37,031 nucleotides of DNA from JAKSSM01 sp045629065 (GTDB lineage Bacteria > Bacillota > Clostridia > Peptostreptococcales > Anaerovoracaceae). The notes below the pieces were generated by a model. It had not been told where the DNA came from and did no database searches. It worked only from the letters and a program-made list of their open reading frames with translations. The stretch's first letter is position 1; each line of letters starts with the position of its first letter. The stretch spans positions 1 to 37,031 of the forward strand of contig JAZQQK010000012.1 in assembly GCA_045629065.1 (NCBI GenBank), given 5' to 3'. A program made the translations under genes and the position numbers. Of the stretch, positions 25,129 to 31,684 are shown in pieces.

Positions 25129-25746
25129 ATGGACGATGTAATTGTAATCGGTATAGCCGGTGGTACAGGCTCAGGAAAGAGCACTTTGGTAAGAAAGATC
25201 AAAGAAGAGTTCGGTGATAGCATCACAGTGCTTTCCCACGATTTTTACTATAAGGAACACAATAACATTCCTTTCGAAGAGAGAAAGAAACTAAACTACG
25301 ACCATCCAAATGCATTCGATACTGATCTCATGATTGAGCACATCAAAAGACTCAAGAAAGGAGAGGCAATCGAACGCCCGGTTTATGATTTCACTATTCA
25401 TAACAGAGTGGATGAAACGGTTACGGTTTTACCTGCTAAGGTAATCATAGTTGAAGGCATTTTGATCTTTGAGAGCGTAGAACTTAGAGAACTCTGCGAT
25501 ATCAAAGTATTCGTAGATACTGATGCAGATGTAAGAATCATCCGTCGTATCTTAAGAGACGTTAAGGAACGTGGTCGTACATTAGAGAGCGTTGTCAACC
25601 AATACTTAACAACAGTAAAAATCATGCACGAAGAGTTCGTAGAACCAAGCAAAAAGTATGTTGACATCATCATTCCAGAAGGCGGTTACAACTCCGTGGC
25701 AGTAGAAATGCTCCAAGAAAGAATTCATTCACTATTAAATAAGTAG
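25129..25746 (+). CDS. udk: Uridine kinase (205 aa)
   Basis: Phosphorylates uridine and cytidine to monophosphates in pyrimidine salvage. Walker A is GGTGSGKST (residues 10-18), followed by LSHDFYYK with the substrate Asp, YDHPNAFD, RPVYDF, VEGILIF and the RRILRDVKERGR lid. Length is typical. GTGAGGT lies upstream of ATG 25129, 14 bases after the beta-CASP gene, so it likely closes that transcript before the terminator. Confidence 0.96.
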   Translation: MDDVIVIGIAGGTGSGKSTLVRKIKEEFGDSITVLSHDFYYKEHNNIPFEERKKLNYDHPNAFDTDLMIEHIKRLKKGEAIERPVYDFTIHNRVDETVTVLPAKVIIVEGILIFESVELRELCDIKVFVDTDADVRIIRRILRDVKERGRTLESVVNQYLTTVKIMHEEFVEPSKKYVDIIIPEGGYNSVAVEMLQERIHSLLNK

Positions 25747-25748
25747 CA

Positions 25749-25786
25749 AGAAAGGCCCTGATTTCAGGGCCTTTCTGTTATATTAT
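25749..25786 (+). terminator. Terminator after udk
   Basis: AGAAAGGCCCTG (25749-25760) pairs perfectly with CAGGGCCTTTCT (25765-25776), loop ATTT. The tail GTTATATTAT is only moderately T-rich but the stem is strong. Confidence 0.8.
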
Positions 25787-25791
25787 AGTTA

Positions 25792-25820
25792 TTGACAGTA
25801 ATGTAAAAAAGTGGAATAAT
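25792..25820 (+). promoter_or_regulatory. Promoter of the RinA/ArpU-like gene
   Basis: TTGACA (25792-25797), 17 bases and AATAAT (25815-25820) preceded by TGG, an extended -10. It directly follows the udk terminator and opens the accessory block. Confidence 0.8.
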
Positions 25821-25856
25821 ATTGATAGGTACTTTTCGACTTCAAAAGGAGATACT

Positions 25857-26264
25857 ATGGACAATCAACTTAGAAGGGAAAAGGACTTTTTACTTCCAGA
25901 ACCAGTATATAGACAGGTGGTCTGGACACTTAAGGATCTCACAAGGATGAAGGAGAGATTAAAGGAACTTAAGGAAGATGCATATCAAGTGGGCGGTTAT
26001 GATATGGCCAAACCATCTTCGGGATATAAAGGTCTAATATTATCTGATATAACAGCCAATAAAGCGACTTCGATAGCGATGCTTTCATCTAGGATAGAGG
26101 CTGTTGAATCGGGATTTGATTTTCTACCAATGAAGTATAGAGATGGCATATATAACAAGCTGATATACGATGTGCCTTACCCTGACGAGTTCCATATCAA
26201 TACCTGGAGAAAGTGGCAGCAGAAGGTTATTTTTAAGATTGCTCTAAACCTAGGATTGTTGTAG
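25857..26264 (+). CDS. Small RinA/ArpU-like protein, possibly phage-related (135 aa)
   Basis: The pattern REKDFLLPEPVYRQVVWTLKDLTRMKERLKEL..., a middle segment with ATSIAMLSSRIEAVESGFDFLPMKYRDGIYNKLIY and the end PYPDEFHINTWRKWQQKVIFKIALNLGLL resembles small Firmicutes proteins related to RinA/ArpU phage late-gene activators. These end in a sigma-70 region 4-like helix-turn-helix, consistent with the basic C-terminus here. AAAGGAGA precedes the ATG. It has its own extended -10 promoter and lies just before the Tad-like locus, so it could regulate that locus; no other phage gene is present. Family assignment is moderate; the role is inference. Confidence 0.6.
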   Translation: MDNQLRREKDFLLPEPVYRQVVWTLKDLTRMKERLKELKEDAYQVGGYDMAKPSSGYKGLILSDITANKATSIAMLSSRIEAVESGFDFLPMKYRDGIYNKLIYDVPYPDEFHINTWRKWQQKVIFKIALNLGLL

Positions 26265-26312
26265 GGAATTACAGCTATTTGTAAAAATATGAAAATATTT
26301 ACAAAAAATGTA

Positions 26313-26341
26313 TTGAAATTATGATTGCACTGTGCTAATAT
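26313..26341 (+). promoter_or_regulatory. Promoter of the Tad-like locus
   Basis: TTGAAA (26313-26318), a 17-base spacer and TAATAT (26336-26341) preceded by TGC, an extended -10. Transcription would start near 26348, giving a leader of about 64 nt that contains the hairpin at 26364. Confidence 0.65.
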
Positions 26342-26363
26342 GATAGTGCTAAAAAATATATCA

Positions 26364-26397
26364 AGCCATATCGCAAAGCGGTGTGGCTATTTTATTT
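26364..26397 (+). terminator. Terminator-like leader hairpin upstream of the Tad-like genes
   Basis: AGCCATATCGC (26364-26374) pairs with GCGGTGTGGCT (26378-26388), 11 bp including two G-U pairs, AAA loop, followed by ATTTTATTT. It lies between the promoter at 26313 and the first start codon at 26412, so it could act as an attenuator of the locus. Alternatively it ends the upstream RinA-like gene transcript. Confidence 0.6.
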
Positions 26398-26411
26398 GCT
26401 GAAGGAAAATT

Positions 26412-27005
26412 ATGAAAAAGAAAATTATAGGTATCATCCTTATAGTGTTAACACTCGGCTGCCTCGGGGTTTGGGAACTTTGGGGCAGAGTGCATCTCAC
26501 CTATGACAGAGTTCTGGTGTTGTCGAGAACTGTGGCACCGAACACTATAATTAGTGAAGAGATGCTCAGGGAAAAGCGTGTCGATAAGGCATCAGAAGGT
26601 GCACTGCTTGTGGGCGATGCAAATCGGGTGGTGGGTATGGAAACTGTTCATACGATACCGCATGGCGCAGAGCTTTATACTGAGTATTTTGAAGAGCCGA
26701 AGTTCGTAGTCGGTGGCGATACTGGAAAATACATTTTATCTATTCCGTCGGAATGGCTGAAGTCTTATCCTCAAACTTTAAAGCGAGGTGACACAGCCAT
26801 TTTTTATTACGGAGGAGAGATGGTAACAGAAGCCGTGGTCGCTTTTGTAAGAGATGGCAGCAACCAGGAAGTTTATTATGATGAGGACAGACTGGAAAGT
26901 ACAGCTAACGTCAGCTTGGTAGAAATCGTGGTCGATAAGGAACAGATTCTAAAACTGGGTGAACTTGCCGACCAAGGCGCAAAATTTGTAATACTTTATT
27001 ATTGA
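26412..27005 (+). CDS. SAF-domain protein, CpaB/RcpC-like (197 aa)
   Basis: An N-terminal membrane anchor (residues 5-24) is followed by a SAF-like region of about 35-95 (VLVLSRTVAPNTIISEEMLREKRVDK, ending in an IPHGAELYTEYFE segment). This matches CpaB/RcpC-type proteins, which in Gram-negative Tad systems sit in the periplasm and modulate pilus extrusion, perhaps by binding the cell wall. Here the domain should face the outside of the membrane. AAGGAA lies six bases before the ATG. It is the first gene of the Tad-like locus, one base ahead of the ATPase gene. Confidence 0.75.
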   Translation: MKKKIIGIILIVLTLGCLGVWELWGRVHLTYDRVLVLSRTVAPNTIISEEMLREKRVDKASEGALLVGDANRVVGMETVHTIPHGAELYTEYFEEPKFVVGGDTGKYILSIPSEWLKSYPQTLKRGDTAIFYYGGEMVTEAVVAFVRDGSNQEVYYDEDRLESTANVSLVEIVVDKEQILKLGELADQGAKFVILYY

Positions 27006-27006
27006 T

Positions 27007-28398
27007 ATGAAATTTGAAGAATTGTTAGAGATGGTTTCGTCAGCTCTCGAAAGTGAGTGGCTCGGGGCTAGCGAATTAGAAAAGATGGATAAGCTCGAAC
27101 TGGAGAAGCGGGCTATAATGGGTTGGCCGGATGCAATGTCCAGTTATAAAGAGAAGATAGCAAAGATTATAACTAACTTGCAGCTGATGGACACACCATA
27201 TCCAATTTGGTATAAGGGTTTGGTGGATGCGGTTTTCCATGAACTCTATGGACTCGCCGGAATCGCACCGTGGGCCTATGATGAGACAGAAGAATATAGA
27301 AAATCATCCTCAGCGAAATTGATAGGCGATAGACTTTACTGCTTAATCGATGGTAAGTCGGTACTACAACCACAGCGCATATCCAAGGAGAGAAGAGAAC
27401 AACTAAAAAGAGCATTTCTCATGTCAAAACCAAGGGAGAGGCTAGAGGACGGTTTTCACGAACTTTACCTGAGAAATGGTATAAGAATCACTGTGTTCTC
27501 AGGCGAGCGAACTAAGGAAAATCAAGATGTTATAGTTTTTAGAAAATATGTAATGAGTGAGCTGAGCTTTGAAAAAATGGCAGAACTTGAGACCATACCT
27601 ACTGAGGCAATCGCGATATTCAAAGACATGATAAGGATTGGCTTCAATGTGCTGTTTGCTGGCCCTGTGAGATCTGGTAAAACAACTTTTTTGCAGACGT
27701 GGCAAAGCTATGAGGACAAGTCTTTGGAAGGTTTGACAATTGCAACAGACCCCGAAACTAAGTGGGAAAAGATCATGCCAGATGCACCGATTATGCAGTT
27801 AGTCGCTGATGGTGAAGATCTCTCGAAAATAGCAAAATCGCTACTTAGAGGTGACAATGACTATGTGTTATTGGAGGAGATGAGAGATGCGCAGGCTTAT
27901 AGTTTGGCCCTGGATATCACATCTACTGGAACGCAGCGAAGCAAAGCAACTATTCACACCAGCGATCCTATTAATTTGCCCTATAGGATGGCTAGTAAAA
28001 TTAGAAGCGAATACGGTGCAGATATCGGCGGAACATTGATACAGATTTTTAAAAACTTTAACTATATATTCGAGTTTTGTCAGGTGGCAGAAGATAGAAG
28101 TCAAAAGAAACTTCTAGGGATTTGGGAGTATTGCTATGACACTAAACTCGACCAGCCATCTATCCACCAGATTCTTAAGTATGATACTGAGAAGCATGAG
28201 TGGGAGTGGCATTACCACATGGGAGAAGACAAGCGTGAAATTGCGGGTCTTTTCCCTAACGAATTGAAAGAGATGGAGGAAGAAATGAAATTATTAGAGA
28301 GCAGAAATCCAATAGTAAGTGAAACTGTTATTTATCCTAAGTATTACCGCTCTCAAGTTTTGAGTGAGACCGAAAAGGAGAAACTAATAGAGAGATGA
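27007..28398 (+). CDS. TadA/CpaF-like secretion ATPase (463 aa)
   Basis: Hexameric VirB11/TadA-type ATPase expected to power pilus assembly or secretion at the inner face of the membrane. Walker A is GPVRSGKT (219-226), a Walker B-like segment DYVLLEEMRDA covers 285-295, and a His-box follows in KATIHTSDP. The usual GHxGS loop of TadA is changed to GTQRSK. The N-terminal 200 residues are a divergent domain; the last 60 extend beyond the core. The stop overlaps the next ATG by four bases. It is a divergent member, so its substrate need not be a classic Flp pilus. Confidence 0.85.
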   Translation: MKFEELLEMVSSALESEWLGASELEKMDKLELEKRAIMGWPDAMSSYKEKIAKIITNLQLMDTPYPIWYKGLVDAVFHELYGLAGIAPWAYDETEEYRKSSSAKLIGDRLYCLIDGKSVLQPQRISKERREQLKRAFLMSKPRERLEDGFHELYLRNGIRITVFSGERTKENQDVIVFRKYVMSELSFEKMAELETIPTEAIAIFKDMIRIGFNVLFAGPVRSGKTTFLQTWQSYEDKSLEGLTIATDPETKWEKIMPDAPIMQLVADGEDLSKIAKSLLRGDNDYVLLEEMRDAQAYSLALDITSTGTQRSKATIHTSDPINLPYRMASKIRSEYGADIGGTLIQIFKNFNYIFEFCQVAEDRSQKKLLGIWEYCYDTKLDQPSIHQILKYDTEKHEWEWHYHMGEDKREIAGLFPNELKEMEEEMKLLESRNPIVSETVIYPKYYRSQVLSETEKEKLIER

Positions 28399-29357
28399 TA
28401 GCGGCCCTACTTATAACGATTTTAGCTTTCGGCGTTTTCATCCTCACATTAGACCAAATGAGGGAACTATATATAAAAATTGGGAACGACATAAAGTCGT
28501 GGTTCAGAAGTTTCAAGGAGATTGATTTTAAGAAGATTGATGAGGAACCGGTAAAGCCAGGAGATAAGGCTTGGGAACATATTAGAACACTTCTACAGCT
28601 AACAATGGGACTCGGCTCCGATAAGAGTGTAAAGGCATTTGCTATAATCTCCGGAATTCTATCTGCCGCAACCATGGTCGTTCTATCAGAAAGAATAAGC
28701 GCCAAACTGCTGATATTAACCATGACAGTGGCGCTTATTCTCCCTTATTCATATCTTAGACTTAGACTAGAAAAACTTAGAATCAAGAGTTCACGTGAAG
28801 GCGAAATCTTGATTACAGAAATATTAAACAACTACCGCATCAACTATTTTAATATGCGTGAAGCGATAGAAAAATCCGCTATTAATATTGAAGAAGCTCC
28901 AAGTTCAAAGAGGCTTCTTTTTAATTTGTCAAAAGGGCTCAACCGAGCTGGAAGCGATAGTGAAATCAGGCATTTTACAGATGAGTTTAGGCTTTCACTC
29001 AACACGTCTTGGGGCAATATTTTATCGGACTCAATATATATGTCTCTCACCCGAGGAACAAAGGTGGACGAGGCGATAAGTGACCTGAGTAAGACCGTTC
29101 TAAAAGCCAGAAATATAGATGAATTTTCTAGGCGTCAAAACAACGAAACGAAACTTATCTTAAAGTACTTGGTTCCACTTTGCTTCGTGGGTTTGATCTT
29201 CGGATCAATAAGCTTTTTCGGCTTGAGCTTTAAGGAGTTTATTTATTATCAATTCAAAACGGAGGTAGGCCTAACATGGTTCACGATATCTGTAATAACA
29301 TACGTAATTGGTATCTTAGCAAACGCTTTCATCTCGAGGACAAAGTTAGACTTTTAA
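28395..29357 (+). CDS. TadB-like inner-membrane platform protein (320 aa)
   Basis: There is an N-terminal membrane segment, a hydrophilic stretch, a hydrophobic hairpin near residues 78-118 (FAIISGILSAATMVV, LLILTMTVALILPYSYLRLRLEKLRIK), a cytoplasmic T2SF-like helical domain of about 130-255 and two final membrane segments. This is the TadB plan of the GspF/TadB/TadC family, which forms the platform that couples ATPase motion to pilin polymerisation. The start overlaps the tadA stop (ATGA) and the end overlaps tadC by 82 bases. Confidence 0.75.
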   Translation: MIAALLITILAFGVFILTLDQMRELYIKIGNDIKSWFRSFKEIDFKKIDEEPVKPGDKAWEHIRTLLQLTMGLGSDKSVKAFAIISGILSAATMVVLSERISAKLLILTMTVALILPYSYLRLRLEKLRIKSSREGEILITEILNNYRINYFNMREAIEKSAINIEEAPSSKRLLFNLSKGLNRAGSDSEIRHFTDEFRLSLNTSWGNILSDSIYMSLTRGTKVDEAISDLSKTVLKARNIDEFSRRQNNETKLILKYLVPLCFVGLIFGSISFFGLSFKEFIYYQFKTEVGLTWFTISVITYVIGILANAFISRTKLDF

Positions 29358-29827
29358 ATCAAACTGCAATCGACAGGGAAATATATAGCGGTGTCATTAC
29401 ACTAAAAAACCTGGCTATCGTCAATCGTACCAGGCCACTAGCAGCAGAATATATTTTGGAAGTTTTGATGGAGAATTCCAACAAGTTAAAAAAGGAATAC
29501 CAAGAGCTTCTGAGCGCATATCGTACAGGTGATCATGAGGAGTGCTTTAAGAAATTCGCGCAGAATACTGGTACCAAGAGTGGAAAGAATTTTGCAACCA
29601 TATTAGCGAAACTAGACATCGTAAATCCGATAGAACTCTTGGAACAGCTCGAAGTTTTTCAAAACATGATGATAGAAATTAGAACGACAGAAGAGATGAA
29701 AGCAGTGGAGAGAAAGAGCGTAATAGGCACTATCATATCGACTGCGACGGTGTTCGCTTTACTGATAGATTTTGTGGTAGTAGGCGTGTTCTTGGACACA
29801 CTTTCTATGCTGGAACATTTATTTTAG
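29276..29827 (+). CDS. TadC-like platform protein, short form (183 aa)
   Basis: A cytoplasmic helical domain of about residues 20-145 with T2SF-like character (TLKNLAIVNRTRPLAAEYILEVLMENS..., then AVERKSVIGT) is followed by one C-terminal membrane segment (TIISTATVFALLIDFVVVGVFLD). It is much shorter than typical TadC of about 300 residues because the first membrane segments and T2SF copy are missing. A GGAGG ten bases upstream supports ATG 29276 even though this overlaps tadB by 82 bases; no later ATG exists before residue 62. It probably pairs with TadB in the platform. Confidence 0.65.
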   Translation: MVHDICNNIRNWYLSKRFHLEDKVRLLNQTAIDREIYSGVITLKNLAIVNRTRPLAAEYILEVLMENSNKLKKEYQELLSAYRTGDHEECFKKFAQNTGTKSGKNFATILAKLDIVNPIELLEQLEVFQNMMIEIRTTEEMKAVERKSVIGTIISTATVFALLIDFVVVGVFLDTLSMLEHLF

Positions 29828-29839
29828 GAGGGATATTTT

Positions 29840-30031
29840 ATGAAAAATTTAATCATTATTATCGGAACGATAATCTTAGGGGCGCTGATAGTCAATACAT
29901 TTGTGCTAGGAGATGGAAGCAGCTCACTTTATGGTGCTGCAAAAGGTTTTGCCAATGATGGTATTGGTATGGTCAATCAGCAACTTAACGGTGCACTTGA
30001 TAAAGCAAAGGAGTATACAAAAACGCCATGA
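29840..30031 (+). CDS. Small hydrophobic pilin-like protein (63 aa)
   Basis: A hydrophobic N-terminal helix (residues 2-23, MKNLIIIIGTIILGALIV) is followed by a short Gly/Ser loop and an amphipathic helix (YGAAKGFANDG...QQLNGALDKAKEY). Size and position, right after the platform genes, suit a Flp-type pilin or minor pilin, but no typical leader with a prepilin peptidase site is evident. AGGAGGG gives a strong ribosome binding site. Its N-terminus resembles the next small protein (MKxLIxIIGTxILG), pointing to duplication. The stop overlaps the next ATG (ATGA). Confidence 0.7.
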   Translation: MKNLIIIIGTIILGALIVNTFVLGDGSSSLYGAAKGFANDGIGMVNQQLNGALDKAKEYTKTP

Positions 30032-30147
30032 AAGAACTAATTGTAATAATAGGAACAACAATTTTAGGCTGCTATATTTTTAGCCGAATGATAGGCGGTC
30101 CAGGAACATTAGAATATGCACTTTTGGACATAATTATAAAAAGGTAG
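30028..30147 (+). CDS. Very small membrane protein (39 aa), paralogue of its neighbour
   Basis: This 39-codon reading frame starts at an ATG overlapping the previous stop by four bases, so it is probably translated by coupling. The first 14 residues (MKELIVIIGTTILG) closely follow the N-terminus of the 63-residue protein before it. After a Cys and a short loop it continues GGPGTLEYALLDIIIKR; the TLEYALL part recalls the conserved pilin segment of Flp proteins (xIEYALIA), though placed at the C-terminus. It could be a minor pilin, an assembly factor or a small membrane toxin-like peptide. Existence rests on the overlap, the paralogy and the tight spacing. Confidence 0.6.
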   Translation: MKELIVIIGTTILGCYIFSRMIGGPGTLEYALLDIIIKR

Positions 30148-30154
30148 GCGCCAG

Positions 30155-30514
30155 ATGAAAAATTTAATTACATCAATTGCCTCTATCATTTTATTTGCTA
30201 TCTGTTTTTTGCAATTTGCAGCAGACTTAAATACTTACGTAAGCATTACTAAGGTTAACGATACGATAGAGAAATACAGGATAGATGGTTATGACAAAAG
30301 TATAGAGGGTTACAGCGAAAAAATAGAAGCAAAAATTAAGCAGAATCTAGGCGAAATTAATAATGTGGAAGATGTGGAAGTTATGGCTGATGATACAAGA
30401 CTGCAAGTTTCGTATTACATCACACACATTATTGGCCCAGATAGGATGATTAATTTTGATGGAATTGGAAACAAAAGAAAATTTGAAAGGGATATTTATT
30501 GGGGGACGCCCTAA
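30155..30514 (+). CDS. Membrane-anchored pseudopilin-like protein (119 aa)
   Basis: An N-terminal hydrophobic helix (MKNLITSIASIILFAICFLQFAADL) is followed by a hydrophilic, mostly helical region with alternating charges (IEKYRIDGYDKSIEGYSEKIEAKIKQN) and a beta-like end (EVMADDTRLQVSYYITHI). This one-helix anchor plus external domain recalls TadE-like or other minor pilins. No obvious prepilin peptidase site is visible. AAGGTAGG lies upstream of the ATG, seven bases after the 39-residue gene. It is the third consecutive gene whose product begins MK-x-LI with an isoleucine-rich helix. Confidence 0.65.
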   Translation: MKNLITSIASIILFAICFLQFAADLNTYVSITKVNDTIEKYRIDGYDKSIEGYSEKIEAKIKQNLGEINNVEDVEVMADDTRLQVSYYITHIIGPDRMINFDGIGNKRKFERDIYWGTP

Positions 30515-30533
30515 TTAATATAAATCATTGATC

Positions 30534-30544
30534 GGGCATAGCCC
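30534..30544 (+). other. Small hairpin at the ribosome binding site of the exported-protein gene
   Basis: GGGC (30534-30537) and GCCC (30541-30544) form a 4-bp stem just before AAAGGAAAA. It may mark a processing or stabilising site that separates this gene's expression from the upstream genes. Confidence 0.3.
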
Positions 30545-30559
30545 AGAAAGGAAAACATT

Positions 30560-31138
30560 ATGAAAAAAGTAATTGCAATCGTAACTGCAGCTGTACTTGT
30601 AATGGCACTAAATACAGGCACATGCTTTGCGGGTGAAGCAACAGGTACTAACCATAAGACAGAAGCAGGCAGTAATACTGTCCATGCTGTTTTGAACTTA
30701 GCACCTACATCAATTGACTTCAATATCAGTGAAAACATCTATCTCACTGGTGAAGCGAATAAGGCTGAGTTAACTTGTACCGACCTTATGGTAGTCAACA
30801 ATCTTCATGCGGGTTCAATTCAAGTCGTATCAGTTACAGCTAGTGGAAATTCAGAAGCAGGCTGGACAATTTCAGAATTTGAATCCACAAAGTTTGCTGC
30901 ACTACCATTGAATTCTAAGATGTTAGGATTGAAGTGCGAGGGTGTTGATATGGCTGGTGGTGGTTCATACGGACCAACTGCGGCAATCGCACCATTATCA
31001 GAAAGAGCTATCAAGTTCGAAGCACAAACAGGTGCAACAAGTGAGACTATTTCAAACGTTGTAGTGGCAAATGTTATTGCAACAGTGGCAATGGTTGATA
31101 CTACATCAACAATTCCACAAACACCACAGAACTCATAG
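30560..31138 (+). CDS. Secreted protein with signal peptide, candidate exported product of the locus (192 aa)
   Basis: A clear signal peptide (residues 1-24, KK then a hydrophobic core, ending CFA before GEAT) predicts Sec export. The mature part is rich in Thr, Ser, Ala and Val and probably beta-stranded, with no Cys except one pair (CTDL and KCEG) and no cell-wall anchor motif. All isoleucines I checked use ATT or ATC, whereas the tad genes use ATA often, so this gene looks adapted for high expression. AAAGGAAAA precedes the ATG. It may be an abundant surface or filament protein. Family not recognised. Confidence 0.75.
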   Translation: MKKVIAIVTAAVLVMALNTGTCFAGEATGTNHKTEAGSNTVHAVLNLAPTSIDFNISENIYLTGEANKAELTCTDLMVVNNLHAGSIQVVSVTASGNSEAGWTISEFESTKFAALPLNSKMLGLKCEGVDMAGGGSYGPTAAIAPLSERAIKFEAQTGATSETISNVVVANVIATVAMVDTTSTIPQTPQNS

Positions 31139-31159
31139 TATTCGAAAGGACGGCTTATT

Positions 31160-31612
31160 ATGGTAAAAGAACGAGCTAAAACGCTCACCATTATTATTCT
31201 GATAGTGATTATTTTAATTTTGCTTGCCATACTGCTACCAGCTCTACATTCGGCAGATGGAATCACAACGGCATATATTGAAAAAGCATTGGCAGAAGAG
31301 ATAACGGATAATTCGGATGGAATGATAAGGATTAAACTCAATCCTACAGTCACTATCAAGAACGGTGTTATGCAAGACTTATATTTTGCAAATTATAATG
31401 AAAACAGGCTTTTAGAATGCAAAATAGTCTGCAATAACAAAGTGGTTTATGACAGTGGCTTTGTTCAAACGGGGGATGTTATCGTGGGAGATTTCATCAG
31501 TACTGAAAAACTAAGCAAAGGGGCGAATGAAGCACTTTGCGAGATTTATTCGTATGATTATGATGAACATCTGATTTCGCAGACAAATGTCGAAATGACT
31601 TTAAATTACTAA
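31160..31612 (+). CDS. Membrane-anchored surface protein, small beta-domain family (150 aa)
   Basis: One N-terminal membrane helix (residues 9-30) is followed by an external domain of about 100 residues. The pattern ...LYFANYNENRLLECKIVCNNKVVYDSGFVQTGDVI...LSKGANEALCEIYSYDYDE... matches a recurring type of small Firmicutes surface protein in which a short ligand strand is followed by Y-x-SG-x-V-x-x-G-x-x-I and a closing Y-x-Y-D segment; I know of no assigned function. GAAAGGA precedes the ATG, 21 bases after the secreted-protein gene. It may cap, anchor or present that protein. No terminator follows before coaW. Confidence 0.65.
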   Translation: MVKERAKTLTIIILIVIILILLAILLPALHSADGITTAYIEKALAEEITDNSDGMIRIKLNPTVTIKNGVMQDLYFANYNENRLLECKIVCNNKVVYDSGFVQTGDVIVGDFISTEKLSKGANEALCEIYSYDYDEHLISQTNVEMTLNY

Positions 31613-31617
31613 AGATG

Positions 31618-31646
31618 TTTACATAAGTTTAGCAATATGCTACAAT
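31618..31646 (+). promoter_or_regulatory. Promoter of coaW
   Basis: TTTACA (31618-31623), 17 bases and TACAAT (31641-31646) preceded by TGC, an extended -10. It restarts transcription after the Tad-like locus. Confidence 0.75.
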
Positions 31647-31684
31647 GTATGGACTTGAGAACATATGAAAGTTGAGGTAATTTA

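Noticed and set aside
26343..26400. Possible c-di-GMP-I riboswitch before the Tad-like locus, because of CGCAAAGC near a hairpin.
   Set aside because: Only one short stem is present; the second helix, tetraloop and receptor of the aptamer are missing, and the leader is too short.
30028..30160. The 39-residue protein as a broken, frameshifted Flp pilin because it ends in TLEYALLDIIIKR.
   Set aside because: No continuation of a pilin is found in the other frames before the next start at 30155, and its N-terminus matches the preceding small protein, so it is treated as intact.
25749..31646. A prophage or integrative element covering the accessory block.
   Set aside because: No integrase, terminase, relaxase, att-like direct repeats or tRNA junction is present; only one phage-like protein is seen.
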